Shown in pieces: positions 1 through 9,716 of a stretch of 64,000 nt of DNA. The position numbers and the translations under genes were made by a program. How positions within the stretch are numbered: the first letter of the stretch is position 1; the number at the start of each line of letters is the position of its first letter. The stretch is from positions 2,480,001-2,544,000 of the forward strand of contig OX637799.1 of assembly GCA_951802425.1 (NCBI GenBank), in the 5' to 3' direction. This DNA comes from Clavaria fumosa. Lineage: Eukaryota > Basidiomycota > Agaricomycetes > Agaricales > Clavariaceae. The notes beneath the pieces are model-generated. The model worked only from the letters and a program-made list of their open reading frames with translations, had not been told where the DNA came from and did no database searches.

Positions 1-724
1 GAAGGTAAGTCATCATTCTACTCCGTGAGATCGCGAATTAATCTTCTTATTGGTTTAGGTTGGAGGGTGGAGTTGGGGGACGTCCGGCGAAGATTGGAAG
101 AGACCGAAGAGTCGGAGAACAGTAAGTTTTAGTGGTTGCGGGTATGAAGGTGGACTAATCTGTTATTTGTGTTTATCTAGACCATAAGGTCGAGCTGGAG
201 GAGGCTGAGGAATCGGAACGAAGTAAGTTCCATAGTCGCGAGTATAACACAAACTAATCTTTGTTTTGTAGGTTTGTTCGCAACTGTAGAGAGGATGGAA
301 AAGGAGTTGAAGGCGTTGAGGGAGCGGGAAAAAGGTAAGTCCTCGCGGGTTTTGTTTTTAGCAACAAACTGAAGATTGGTTTTTAGAGTTGCGCGACCAA
401 TGTGCGAGTATGGTCGGTGAGCTCCGCGAGGCTCGCTTTCGAGGACGGCGAGGCCTCGAGACGGTCTTCTTCGCCTATGAAGACCTTTTGATGAAGTCGC
501 CGGAAGAACTCTCGTCGTGGGTAGAGCAATGGGCAGAGCAGGAGCAACGTCGCGTGAGGAGGGAGCTGTTGGATATTCCAAGGGTGGACAATTGGGGTTT
601 TGAGTTGAAGGCTCCCGAGGCTGGAGAGGAGGAGAAGGGGGAAAAGGAAAAAGTCGCGAGTGTGGAAGGTGGGGAAGGAGCAGAAGGGTCGCAAAAGGGG
701 AAGGAAAAAGCTCGCGACCAGTAG
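1..724 (+). CDS. 3' end of antisense, intron-containing coiled-coil gene carried by element A (partial)
   Basis: Five exon pieces (1-4, 59-121, 181-222, 272-334, 387-724) are separated by four short GT-AG introns (5-58, 122-180, 223-271, 335-386), all in phase 1; the frame stays open across every junction. The product is Glu/Arg/Lys-rich and heptad-like (for example LEETEES, VELEEAEES, MEKELKALRERE), so a coiled coil, followed by a more globular segment and a Glu/Gly/Lys-rich tail ending at TAG 722-724. It lies tail to tail with the element A pol, whose stop is at 823, and has the TCGCGA motif style of that element, so I infer it belongs to the transposon. The 5' part is outside the window. 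No family is recognised. A related open frame at 30762-31450 suggests a cysteine-rich N-terminal region. Confidence 0.6.
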
Positions 725-822
725 ATAAAAATTTTCTTGTTGTATTTTTATTGTGTATATTTGAATTGCTGTGAAGTCCGAAGTGAGAAAGTGACGAAAA
801 AACGAGAAAGAGGCGAGGAAAA

Positions 823-2486
823 TTATTGAGTTGCACGAGTTGCACGAGGTTTTTCCGGGTAGGTCGCGTGGAAGTCCTTGAGGAGTTCCTTCGAGCCGGA
901 AAGTGATTCTATTGGTTCCCAGGTGTTGTCCTCGGGTCCGTAACCTTCCCATCGTACGAGGTAAAGCACTTTCCTACCCCTCCTTCAAGAATCTAGTATG
1001 TCGGCGACTTCATAATGTTGTTCGCTGTCGACCTTGATAGGGGGCAGGGGTTGCTGTTGCCGCTGGGGGAAAGCGTCGTCGTAGACCCTTTCGAGTAACG
1101 AAACATGGAAAACGTCGTGAATTTCTCGCATCGATTTCGGTAACTGGAGACGATATGCGTGAGTCGAAACTTTCGCGAGTATGGGGAAAGGTCCGGCTCG
1201 TTTCGAGTCCAATTTCTTCATCGGTCTCTTCGTCTTCACATTCCGCAAGTCTAACCACACCTTCGTTCCTTCTTTCCAGTCCGGTGTAACCTCTCTCTTC
1301 CTGTCCGCAAAGCGCGAGTAGGCCTCGTTCACGACCTTGAGTTGATCTCGTAAGTGCTGATGGAGTGTCTTGAGATCGGTCGCGACCATGTGGGCTTCAT
1401 GCGCGGGTATCCCTTCGAGGGAAATCGTGAGTCTTGGGTGGTATCCCTTGTTCGCGAAGAACGGGGAGACACCAGTCGCGCTATGAGGGGTGTTATTGTA
1501 TACGAACTCGGCGAGCGGGAGTTGGTAATTCCAGTCATCTTGCTGGTAGTTTGTTTTGTATATATTCGGATATATTGCTCTAGAACCTGGTTGACTTGTT
1601 CTGTTTGTCCGTCGGTCTCGGGATGGTAAGCTGTGGAGAGATTTGAAGTAATATCCAAAGCTTGGCATAACGAAGACCAAAACTTAGAAACAAATAATCT
1701 TCCTCTATCCGACACTATATCTGCGGGTAGCCCATGCTTTGAAAAGACGTGGGTGACGAAATGCTGGGCTAATTCTTTCGCGGTGTCAGTAGTATTGGTA
1801 GAGATGAAAATCGCTTGTTTCGTAAGTCGACAGACAATGACGAGGATCAAGTCAAAGGTCGCAGAGAGAGGGAGGGCTTTGATATGGTCCATCGAAATTG
1901 AAGACCAAGGTCGCTCACCTATGGGCAAGGGCTTGAGGAGTCTGTAGGGTTTGTGTTGGACGGGTTTTGCCCTTGCGCAGGTGTGACAACCACGGACGTA
2001 GACGGTTACGTCTTTTCGGAGTCCTGGCCAGAAAAACAACCTATTTATTAGTTGGGTTGTCTTCCTTATACCTGGATGTCCTCGTAGTTTGTGGTTGTGG
2101 TTGGAGCATAGGATATCGAATTGGAGAGAGTCGTGGTCGGGGACGTATATTTTGCCATTTCGAAGTAATAGTGAACCGTCGGGCGAGAGCGAGAACGCTT
2201 TGTTGCGACCTTGTGAAGCGCCCCATGATTTCTTGGAGAAGTAGGAGTCGCGAGGGGCGTGTCGAATTCGCGAAATCAGGGCTTCTTCATTGAGGATGAC
2301 GGCTGCTCGAAGTAATTCCGGTGGTATCGCGACCTTATTGTTTTGTGCATTGGTCGCGGGTTGGTCGGATTTCTTCAGGTAGATGTCGGGTTGTCGCGTG
2401 AGGGCATCTGGCTTCGCGCCTAGCATTCCTGCTCGATAATGAATTACATAGTCGAAACTGGTAAGGTACTCTGCCCAGCGGGCTTG
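823..2486 (-). pseudogene. pol: Element A integrase and C-terminal chromodomain (broken)
   Basis: Starting after the RNase H tether (motif KPDALTR), the frame holds the integrase HHCC zinc-binding module (HPGIRKT, CHTCARAK), the rve core (DRGRLFVS, HPETDGQTEQVNQ) and a C-terminal chromodomain (motifs YLVRWEGYG and NTWEP) ending at TAA 823-825. Two lesions break it. A tandem duplication of 5 bp (TTTGT twice, 1550-1559 on the plus strand) shifts the frame within the integrase core. A TGA at 985-987 sits where an Arg codon CGA is expected, just before the chromodomain. Chromodomains of chromoviruses are known to direct integration to heterochromatin marked by histone methylation. Confidence 0.9.
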
Positions 2487-4076
2487 TCAACGGCTGAGTT
2501 GCTTCATGGTGGTGAAATAACGTAAGTTATTGTGGTCTGAAAAGACCTGAATTTGATATCGCGCGCCTTCGAGGTATGCTCTCCATTGCTTGAACGCATC
2601 GTGTATCGCGAGGAGCTCTTTGTCGTAAATGTTGTAGTTGAGCTCTGCGGCGATCATAGTACGTGCGTGGAAAGCGATGGGACGTAGCTCATTAGTCGCG
2701 GGATCGGTTTGAGAGAGAATGGCTGCTATCGCGTAGTTGGAAGCGTCGCATTTGAGGGTAATGGGGTGATCGGGGTCGTAATGCCAGAGGACGGGAGCTT
2801 TGGTAAAGGCTTGTTTGAGGATATCGAAGACTTCTTGGCATCGTGGGCTCCACTTCCAAGGCGTATCCTTGCGGAGGAGTCGCGTAAGTGGAATGACGAT
2901 GCCAGAATAGTTATCTATGAATCTTCGATAGAAATTAGCAAAGCCTAAAAAGCTCTGAAGGTCGCGGATCTTCGTGGGTACGGGCCAACTTAGAATGGCC
3001 TGTATTTTTGAAGGATCCATGGCAATTCCGTCGGGGGATACTATAACTCCAAGGTATTCGACCGTCGTGGTGTGGAAATCACACTTCTCGGGTCGCACGT
3101 GTAAGTCTGCCTTGCGTAGACGTCGTAGGACCTCTCGGACATGGTTGCGATGCTGTTTGAGGTTGTCAGAGTAGATTAAGATGTCGTCGAGGTAGACTAC
3201 TACGTTGACGTCGACCAGATCGTGAAAGATATCGTTCATAAGGTGCTGAAAGGTCGTGGGTGCGTTCGTGAGTCCAAACGGCATGACAAGATATTCGAAC
3301 GCGCCGTAGCGAGTGCAGAACGCAGTTTTCCACTCGTCTCCTTCAGCTATCCTCACGTTGTTATACCCAACACGGAGGTCGATCTTCGAGTAGATTTTGG
3401 CCGAGCGCAATTGGTCGACGAGGGTCTCAATTCGAGGAATGGGGTAGCGATTTTTGCGGGTGATCTTGTTGAGACCTCGATAGTCGACGCAGAGGCGAAG
3501 GCCTCCATCTTTCTTCTTCGCAAAGAGTACCGGTGCACCTGTGGGGGATTTCGACGGCCGAATGAAGCCCTTATCCAACATGTCATCCAAATAATCTTTC
3601 AACATCTTTAACTCTACTTCTGACATGTTGTATAGCTTCCCGTGAGGAGGTGTTTCTCCTTCTTCAAGTTCGATTCGGTGGTCATAGTTGCGGTGCAGAG
3701 GTAGTTCCTGGGCTAGATCTTCAGAAAAGACGTCCAGGAAGTCGTGATACTTGTGCGGGATTGTTTCTTCGGGTTTCGGAGGGGGTTGAGTGGTCGCGGA
3801 ACTCGCGAGTATGGATTCGTCGTCGTAGGGGTTGCTTGCGGGTTGGAAGTATAGGAGACCTATAAATTCTCCTTGTTGTTCCAATCGAAGAAGCGTGGTG
3901 GCCTTGACCAATTGAACTCGCGGGGGTTTAGAGGGTTTCGGTGTCGAGTTCGCGAGGTCAGGGGAAGGTTTACTCAGGGGTTTCGCGTCCAGAAGAGTGA
4001 GAGGGATAGTCGCGGAGTGGGCTGTCTGTCCGAAACTAAAAGTGAGGTTGGTCCAATCGATCCTAGGGTTCCAGGT
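2487..4076 (-). pseudogene. pol: Element A reverse transcriptase and RNase H
   Basis: The long open frame (about 2487-4076) has the RT fingers and palm motifs LCVDYRGLNKIT, MPFGLTNAPTTFQ and the catalytic YLDD (in VVVYLDDILIYSD), then the RNase H start TLKCDASNYAIAAIL and the DKELLAI motif. It is cut off from protease by a TGA at 4077-4079 and from integrase by a TGA at 2487-2489. Both stops replace an expected CGA Arg codon, that is, a C-to-T change at CpG. All catalytic Asp residues I can see are present, so decay is recent. Confidence 0.92.
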
Positions 4077-4486
4077 TCACAACCAATCGAGCCCTAGAAC
4101 CACAGGGGTGAGAGGATGAGTTTTAGTGATGAGGAACTTAATGGATTGGATAGTATTGTTGGGGAATTTCGTATTAGCGTGGATGTAGTGGGTTATATTG
4201 GAGCTGGAGGAACTTCCGTCGAAGTATTGAAGCGGTAGAGGTTGCGGAAGTGGCATTAAGAGGTTTGGACGGGAGTTCGCAAGGGTGAAATCGATGAAAT
4301 TCATTGATGCGCCACAATCAACAAGAGTATTTAAGGGAATCGAGCTGAAATCTGGTATTTGTGTCTTTATGAGGAAAGATTGGGAGGACTGGGAAGCAAT
4401 GGGCGTATTAGAAAAGTCGCGAGGAAACTGAGGGGAAGAGGAACTAGTCGCAGCCCGCACGAGTATGGGGGTTGGTTCGTCACGAC
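4077..4486 (-). pseudogene. pol: Element A retropepsin-like protease
   Basis: The segment contains LVDCGASMNFID, an aspartic-protease active-site loop of the D-x-G-A type with Cys in the usual Ser/Thr place, and the flap-side VVLGLDWL motif typical of Ty3/gypsy proteases, where the frame ends in TGA 4077-4079. It joins gag through a frameshift near a C-run at 4495-4499: gag ends in one frame while the protease frame is open upstream of this run, which fits loss of one base in the homopolymer. I cannot tell from one copy whether the Cys is ancestral or a mutation. Confidence 0.8.
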
Positions 4487-5134
4487 TCAGAGTTCCCCCG
4501 GAAGCTCCTGAGTCGCTTCCTCGTTTAACTCTTCGTGCGGGTCATCCACATCTTTTTCCACTTCTTCCTCAACTTCGTATTCTTCCTGTAATTCTTCCTC
4601 TCCTTCCTCTAGCGTGAAGACAGCTTGTCCGGCTACTCGTTGATCGGGGCAAGCAGCGCTGTAGTGTCCGGGCTTTCCACATCTCATACAGAGATTTCCC
4701 TGACGACGACGTTCTCGTTCCTCATTGCTAAGGGGGATGTAGGGCGAGTTCGGATTCGGATTCGGCTGGCGAGGCGGATTGGTGGGTTGCGGTGAAGTCG
4801 CGGGGTTCCCTGTGGCTGGTCGGGGCGTCGTAGGGTTATTTCCAGTGGTGGGGTAAGGTCGCGACGTCGCTTGGTAATTGTGATTTCCGCCTTGTTGAAC
4901 AGGGGGACGAGGAGTAGGAGGGTTAGCACGGAATTGAGTTCGGCGGGTCTCACTCTCATACTCCCAGTGCCTCTGGTCAATTTGCATTGCCAAATCGCGA
5001 AGTTCTTGATACGTCGTGGGTCGCGGAATGACTTTCATGGCCTCTTTGATGCGTGTGGACATTGAGCAATAGAGTTTGGATTGTAAGGCGGCCGAATTCC
5101 AGTTGGATTCGAAAGCAAAGGACTCGAAACGGAT
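4487..5134 (-). pseudogene. gag: Element A gag, C-terminal part with zinc knuckle
   Basis: Encodes the C-terminal capsid segment (NWNSAALQSKLY), a Pro/Asn/Thr-rich linker, a CCHC zinc knuckle (CMRCGKPGHYSAAC) and a strongly acidic tail. The frame runs straight into the LTR of element B at 5134/5135. Joined to the N-terminal part across one copy of the CGGAT duplication, the codons read through from HIIR to FESF without a shift, so the two halves were one gene. Confidence 0.9.
5130..5134. repeat. Target-site duplication of element B (left copy)
   Basis: CGGAT directly abuts the LTR at 5135. The same five bases follow the other LTR at 19786-19790. Five-base duplications are usual for Ty3/gypsy integration. 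Confidence 0.93.
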
Positions 5135-5438
5135 TGTCAGACTTAGTCTCACGGTTCACACAACTTAACGTAAGGTCGATGATGATGATACTAACATAAG
5201 GGGAAAAGGGTACAAGTAAGAAAGCGACGTGGTATATATAGCGAGCGGTTCAGGAGTTGCCGGCGTTCCCACGCTCGGACCCGTGCGTCACGTGATGCGT
5301 CCAGGCCCGGGTCACGTGATTTTCCCATTATGTAATCCACCACCCGTTCGGGTCACGTGACTCGTCCACAAACTTCCCGCAACTCTTTTGCGATCCTTTC
5401 TTGGCCTTTCCAACCTGCTTATGTAAGCGATCCTGACA
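5135..5438 (-). repeat. 3' LTR of element B
   Basis: 304 bp, beginning TGTCAG and ending CTGACA. It contains a TATATATAG box and repeated CACGTG sites. It differs from the other LTR at nine bases plus one indel; every one of the nine substitutions is a transition at a CpG. Confidence 0.95.
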
Positions 5439-5449
5439 TCACCCCCCTC
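5439..5449 (-). other. Polypurine tract of element B
   Basis: On the minus strand the pol stop TAA (5450-5452) is followed by GAGGGGGGTGA immediately before the 3' LTR, the place and composition of a plus-strand priming site. Confidence 0.8.
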
Positions 5450-6445
5450 TTAAGGCTGGGCGTCTCGACCTGCCAACTTCGCCTTGTCAGGGTATTGCTG
5501 GAAGAAGTCCTGGAGCAACAGTGCAACGTTAGTGAGGTTGCAACGAGGTTCCCAGGTGTTCTCCTCTGCAGGGTATCCTAACCACTTCACCAAATACTTC
5601 ACTCCCCGTCCAACCTTCTTGACATCAAGAATTTCCTCCACCTCATACTCCAAGTGGTCATCGTCAATCGTGGGGGGTGGGGGTGGAGGCAAGTTCTGGG
5701 AAGGGAAAGAGGGAGCAATATACGGGGTGAGTAGCAACTCATTGAAAACCCGGTGAATGTGCCATGCTTGGGGGAGCTTGAGTCGGTATGCTGCTGGTCC
5801 AACCTTCTCTTCGATAGTGAAGGGTCCAGCCCGCTTGTTGTCAAGCTTCTTGGATGGTCGATCCATTTTCAGGTTCTGGGTATCCAGCCAGACTAAGTCC
5901 CCCTTTGAGTATTCACGACTTGGGCGCTTTCCTTTATCATAGCTAGCCTTCATCGCATCTGCCGCCTTCCCCATTGCATCCCTGGCTGCTCTTTGGGATT
6001 CCGTGAGCTTGGCCATCCACTTGTCTGCTGCAGGGTTCACTTCAGAGGGCGGCCGGATACCACCATTCCAAGGGTGCTGGCCATACTCCAGATAGAAAGG
6101 TGTGAATCCAGTGGCTGAGTGCTCACGGTTATTGAGCGCGAATTCGGCTGTGGATAGCCACTCTGCCCAATCATCCTGCAGATGGTCAACATAGGCCCGG
6201 AGATACACTTCAACCTCCTGATTGACCCGCTCTGTCTGTCCATCTGTTTGTGGGTGGAAGGCAGTGCTCAGGTTTGCCTTAACTCCAATCATCCCATAAA
6301 ACTCCCTCATGAATCTGGACACAAATTGGGTTCCCTGGTCACTCACAACTTTCTGCGGGACTCCATGGTCGCGGAAGACCCGGTCTCGAAGGATCCGAGC
6401 AGCACCAAGTCCTGTGAGGTCAAGGCCAATAGCTTCGATGAGAGT
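5450..6445 (-). pseudogene. pol: Element B integrase C-terminal half and chromodomain
   Basis: In frame with the upstream pol but separated by the TGA at 6446-6448. It shows the integrase core (VVSDQGTQFVSRF, HPQTDGQTERVNQE), the GPFTIEEKVGPAAYRLKLP module of the integrase C-terminal domain, and a chromodomain (YEVEEIL, YLVKWLGYP, NTWEP). It ends at TAA 5450-5452, next to the polypurine tract. Apart from the single stop the frame is intact. Confidence 0.93.
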
Positions 6446-9073
6446 TCATTTTGTAAACTTGTCGACAATGACAAGGATCGCATTGTGACCACGTGAGAGG
6501 GGGAAAGGCCCAACAATGTCCCAAGAGATGACTGCCCAGGGGCTCTCAGGGACAGGGTGCGGATGGAGCGGAGCGGCGCGCCTGGTACGATCAGGCTTGA
6601 TTCGTTGGCATGTCTCGCATCCACCTGCATACCGATTGGAATCCTTCACCATGCCCACCCACCAGTAGGACCTCAGCAGAGCCACCCTCAGTTTCCGCGG
6701 ACCAGGGTGTCCTGCGATGGGGAGGTCATGCTCAAAGGTGAGCACTGCCTCACGTGCTTCTGGGGGCACCCAAGTGATTTCTGCCTTCCGCCAGAGTCCC
6801 ATCCGATCTCTCGTCCACTCATCATCAAGCTCCTCTGGCTTCTGCACATATACTGCGCTGTTTTTCTGGAGTAGCATCTCCATCTCCGATGTGAACAATG
6901 TGCAGGTCTCAGCCTCTGGGAAGACCTGTACTGGTGCATCCTCCTCCACCATCTCTCCATAATCTGGCCTCCGTGAGAGTGCATCCGCTTTCGTGTTTGA
7001 CTTCCCAGTACGGTACTTGATCTCGAAGTCAAAGCACTGGAGCTCTCCAACCCAACGGACCTGCCTCGGTTTCAACTTCTGGGGCTTCCGGAAGTACTGG
7101 AGGTTAGCATGGTCCGTCCAGATTTCGATAGTCTCTTCCACCCCAATCAGGTAAGCCCGCCACTCGCGTAGTGCCCAGATTACAGCCAGGAACTCCTTGT
7201 CGTACACATCGTAATTCTTCTCAGCTGCAGTGAGGGCTTTGGAGATGTAGTCTACAACTCTCCAAGTCCCATCCACCTGCTGCTGTGAGAGAACTCCTCC
7301 AGTCGCCAAGTTGCTCGCATCCGTTTCTACCTTCCATCTCCCTTTGTCTTGTGGTAGAGCCAAGACTAGGGCTGATACTAGTGCCAGGCGGAGATCTTGG
7401 AAGGCTGCTTCCTCCTCCTCCTCCCATCTCCACGGGATTTTCCCTGTCAGCCGGAAGAGTGGTTTTGCCCGGGCAGAGAGATTCGGGATGTGCCGGCAGA
7501 GGTAGTTCAGCATCCCATTGAATCTTTGTACCTCTTTCACATTTTTCGGTCTGGGCCAGTTACGGATCGCCGCGCCTTTAGCTGGGTCATGCTCTAGACA
7601 GTTGTGGGAGATCTTCATCCCCAGGAAGAAAACCTCACTCTTCTCGAACTCGCACTTGCTGAGTCTGAGACACAGGCCATTCTCCCCAAACTTCTTCAAG
7701 ACCTGATCCATCCAATACCGATGTGTAGCCAAATCCTCTGCAAACACTATAACATCATCGACATAGGCTCGGACATGCCCCCCTGCAATCTCTTCTCTCA
7801 ACACATGGTTCATGAAGCGCTGGAAGGTTGCAGGCGCATTCTGCAGCCCAAACCACATAACTGCCGGTTCGAAGAGTCCACGAGGCGTTAGGAAAGCACA
7901 GCGGTGCTGATGTTCTGGCCAGACCTGCATCGATGGGAAACCTCCCTTCGCATCAATCTTGGAATAGATGGTCGCCCCCTTTAACACATCCACAGTGTCT
8001 CGTATGAGGGGGAGGGGGTACTTGTCTTTGATTAGATACGAGTTCAGCCTAGAGTAATCGATAATCGGCCGCAGCTTGTCCTTCTCACGTTTGAAGAAGA
8101 AGGGGCTCGCGTACGGGGACTTCGAAGGTCGGATTCGTCCAGAAGCTAGCTGCTCATCCACCCAGCGATTCATTTCCACCATCTCTTCTCGCGTCAGAGA
8201 GTATAGCTTAGAGGAGAGGTGTCCAGGGTCTGTTTTAAACTCGATTTTGATATCAAAGTCAGGGCGGGAGCGGGGGAGCTCATCCCACTTTGCTTCACTA
8301 AAAACCAAAGGGTAGCGGCTTGGCCAATCAGGGGTAGGGCCAGTGTTGGGAAAACGGGTGTCCGGGATACTGGCCGAGGCCAGGGTACTCACTTTTGGTG
8401 GACCTGAGGGTCGAACAGGGGACCGGTGGCTGTGTGGGGAGGAGGCACAGGAGTTGGGGCAGCGGGTGAGCCTTACTTCAGCTTTCACCCAGTCAATCTC
8501 TGGATTATGACGCTTTAGCCAATCATGCCCAAGGATCGCCGTGTGGGACTGAGTCTTCCCTAGCAGGAAGTGGATCCGCTCCTGGTGGTCGCCAACCGTC
8601 ACAAGCAGCTCCATCCCATACCGGATCTTACCATCTCTGTTCTGTGTTCCATCCACATTATACATGGTGATTGGATTCAGCAAGGGAGATGGTTCCAATC
8701 CCACTTTTTTCGCCCACTCCAAGTCCATAAAGCAGTTGGTGCAGCCTGAGTCAACAAGGGCTTTCGTAGTTGCCCCTTTGCCAGTGCTGAGAGCCTCCAG
8801 GTGCACCTGGATGGAGAGCTCTCGGGGCATACGCAATAGGGTGTCCTTCAGCACCTTGCAGAGGTGCTTTGTTGGCTCCACTTGGCTGCTAGTCCCCTTT
8901 TCTCTTTTTGGTATTTCACTTTTAGCGGTTTCCGTTTCTGCTTTGTCCTTCACCTCAGCCCCAATCCGGGTGTGTCTCCGCTGCAAGATAGTGTATTTTG
9001 GGATACTAGCTGCGGGTACAGGGATGGGAGGGGGGCTGGGATATCTACTCCTGAGACTCCAGTTTGGACTCAC
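6446..9073 (-). CDS. pol: Element B pol: protease, RT, RNase H, integrase N-terminus
   Basis: One open frame of about 875 codons. In order: protease (ALVDSGCTNCFMD, ILGHDWL), RT (IDYSRLNSYLIKDKYPLP, FGLQNAPATFQRFMN, catalytic AYVDD), RNase H (VETDASNLATGGVL, DKEFLAVIWAL), the KADALSRRP tether and the integrase zinc finger (AGHPGPRK, CETCQRIK), ending at a TGA inside the integrase core (after VDKFTK). It overlaps the end of gag by a few bases in the -1 frame (gag stop 9070-9072), so expression would need a -1 shift; I see no clear slippery heptamer. The first residues are not defined because no ATG is needed for a frameshift fusion. Confidence 0.9.
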   Translation of the reverse strand: MSPNWSLRSRYPSPPPIPVPAASIPKYTILQRRHTRIGAEVKDKAETETAKSEIPKREKGTSSQVEPTKHLCKVLKDTLLRMPRELSIQVHLEALSTGKGATTKALVDSGCTNCFMDLEWAKKVGLEPSPLLNPITMYNVDGTQNRDGKIRYGMELLVTVGDHQERIHFLLGKTQSHTAILGHDWLKRHNPEIDWVKAEVRLTRCPNSCASSPHSHRSPVRPSGPPKVSTLASASIPDTRFPNTGPTPDWPSRYPLVFSEAKWDELPRSRPDFDIKIEFKTDPGHLSSKLYSLTREEMVEMNRWVDEQLASGRIRPSKSPYASPFFFKREKDKLRPIIDYSRLNSYLIKDKYPLPLIRDTVDVLKGATIYSKIDAKGGFPSMQVWPEHQHRCAFLTPRGLFEPAVMWFGLQNAPATFQRFMNHVLREEIAGGHVRAYVDDVIVFAEDLATHRYWMDQVLKKFGENGLCLRLSKCEFEKSEVFFLGMKISHNCLEHDPAKGAAIRNWPRPKNVKEVQRFNGMLNYLCRHIPNLSARAKPLFRLTGKIPWRWEEEEEAAFQDLRLALVSALVLALPQDKGRWKVETDASNLATGGVLSQQQVDGTWRVVDYISKALTAAEKNYDVYDKEFLAVIWALREWRAYLIGVEETIEIWTDHANLQYFRKPQKLKPRQVRWVGELQCFDFEIKYRTGKSNTKADALSRRPDYGEMVEEDAPVQVFPEAETCTLFTSEMEMLLQKNSAVYVQKPEELDDEWTRDRMGLWRKAEITWVPPEAREAVLTFEHDLPIAGHPGPRKLRVALLRSYWWVGMVKDSNRYAGGCETCQRIKPDRTRRAAPLHPHPVPESPWAVISWDIVGPFPLSRGHNAILVIVDKFTK

Positions 9074-9716
9074 TGGGCCTCGTCTCCAAAATCTGGCTCC
9101 TCAACAGGAGCCCTCTTCTCTCTCTCGAGCAAATCCAGGCGGTCTCGGAGCAGTGCGATCTCGTTCTCATAGTCCTCTGCACTACATGCCTGGCTTTCCA
9201 CGGCGCGGACCTGTGGCCTCGGGATCTGCGGACATGTGTCCTGGAGCTGGCAATCTCTCACCATGTGACCAGCTTGGCCACATCGGAAGCAGGTGCGCAA
9301 TACTCCAGGGGCACAGGCACGATCCACCACCATGGCATCACTGGCATTGGTGGGACGCGGCATGGTGGGAGGGGCAGGGGTGCGGGCCAGAGGCTGGGCC
9401 AGGAAGGGACGGGGGGCTGGGGCGAAGTGGGTTTGTTGAGGGAGGGGGCGGCTGGTTGCAGGCAGAGCAGGACACACAGAGTTCTGTTGTGCGATGACTC
9501 CGTCGAGGTGACGCTGCTGAGTGTCTAGCTTTTCGGCAAGTGCCTTCCACTGCACGTAGGTCTCTGGCATTGGCGAAACACCATAGACCTTTCCCACTAG
9601 CCTCCTGCTCAGATTCGACTCCAGCCAATGGACCAGGATGTCCGAATCGGCCACTTCTGTCATCCCCGCTCTTCGGAACATCGTTTCAAACTTTGCGAAG
9701 AACTCAGGTGCCGTCA
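9070..9716 (-). pseudogene. gag: Element B gag, C-terminal part
   Basis: Encodes a capsid-like segment (PEFFAKFETMFRRAGM, DILVHWLESNLSRRL), a Pro-rich linker, a CCHC knuckle (CFRCGQAGHMVRDC) and a short coiled-coil tail (EIALLRDRLDLLEREK). It is truncated at its 5' side by element C at 9716/9717. Confidence 0.9.
9710..9716. repeat. Target-site duplication of element C (left copy)
   Basis: GCCGTCA abuts the terminal CACACCC of element C. The same seven bases follow the opposite end at 18467-18473. Confidence 0.75.

Noticed and set aside
177..952. 222- and 189-codon frames on the minus strand
   Set aside because: They run across the introns and exons of the plus-strand coiled-coil gene and across the element A chromodomain; no domain.
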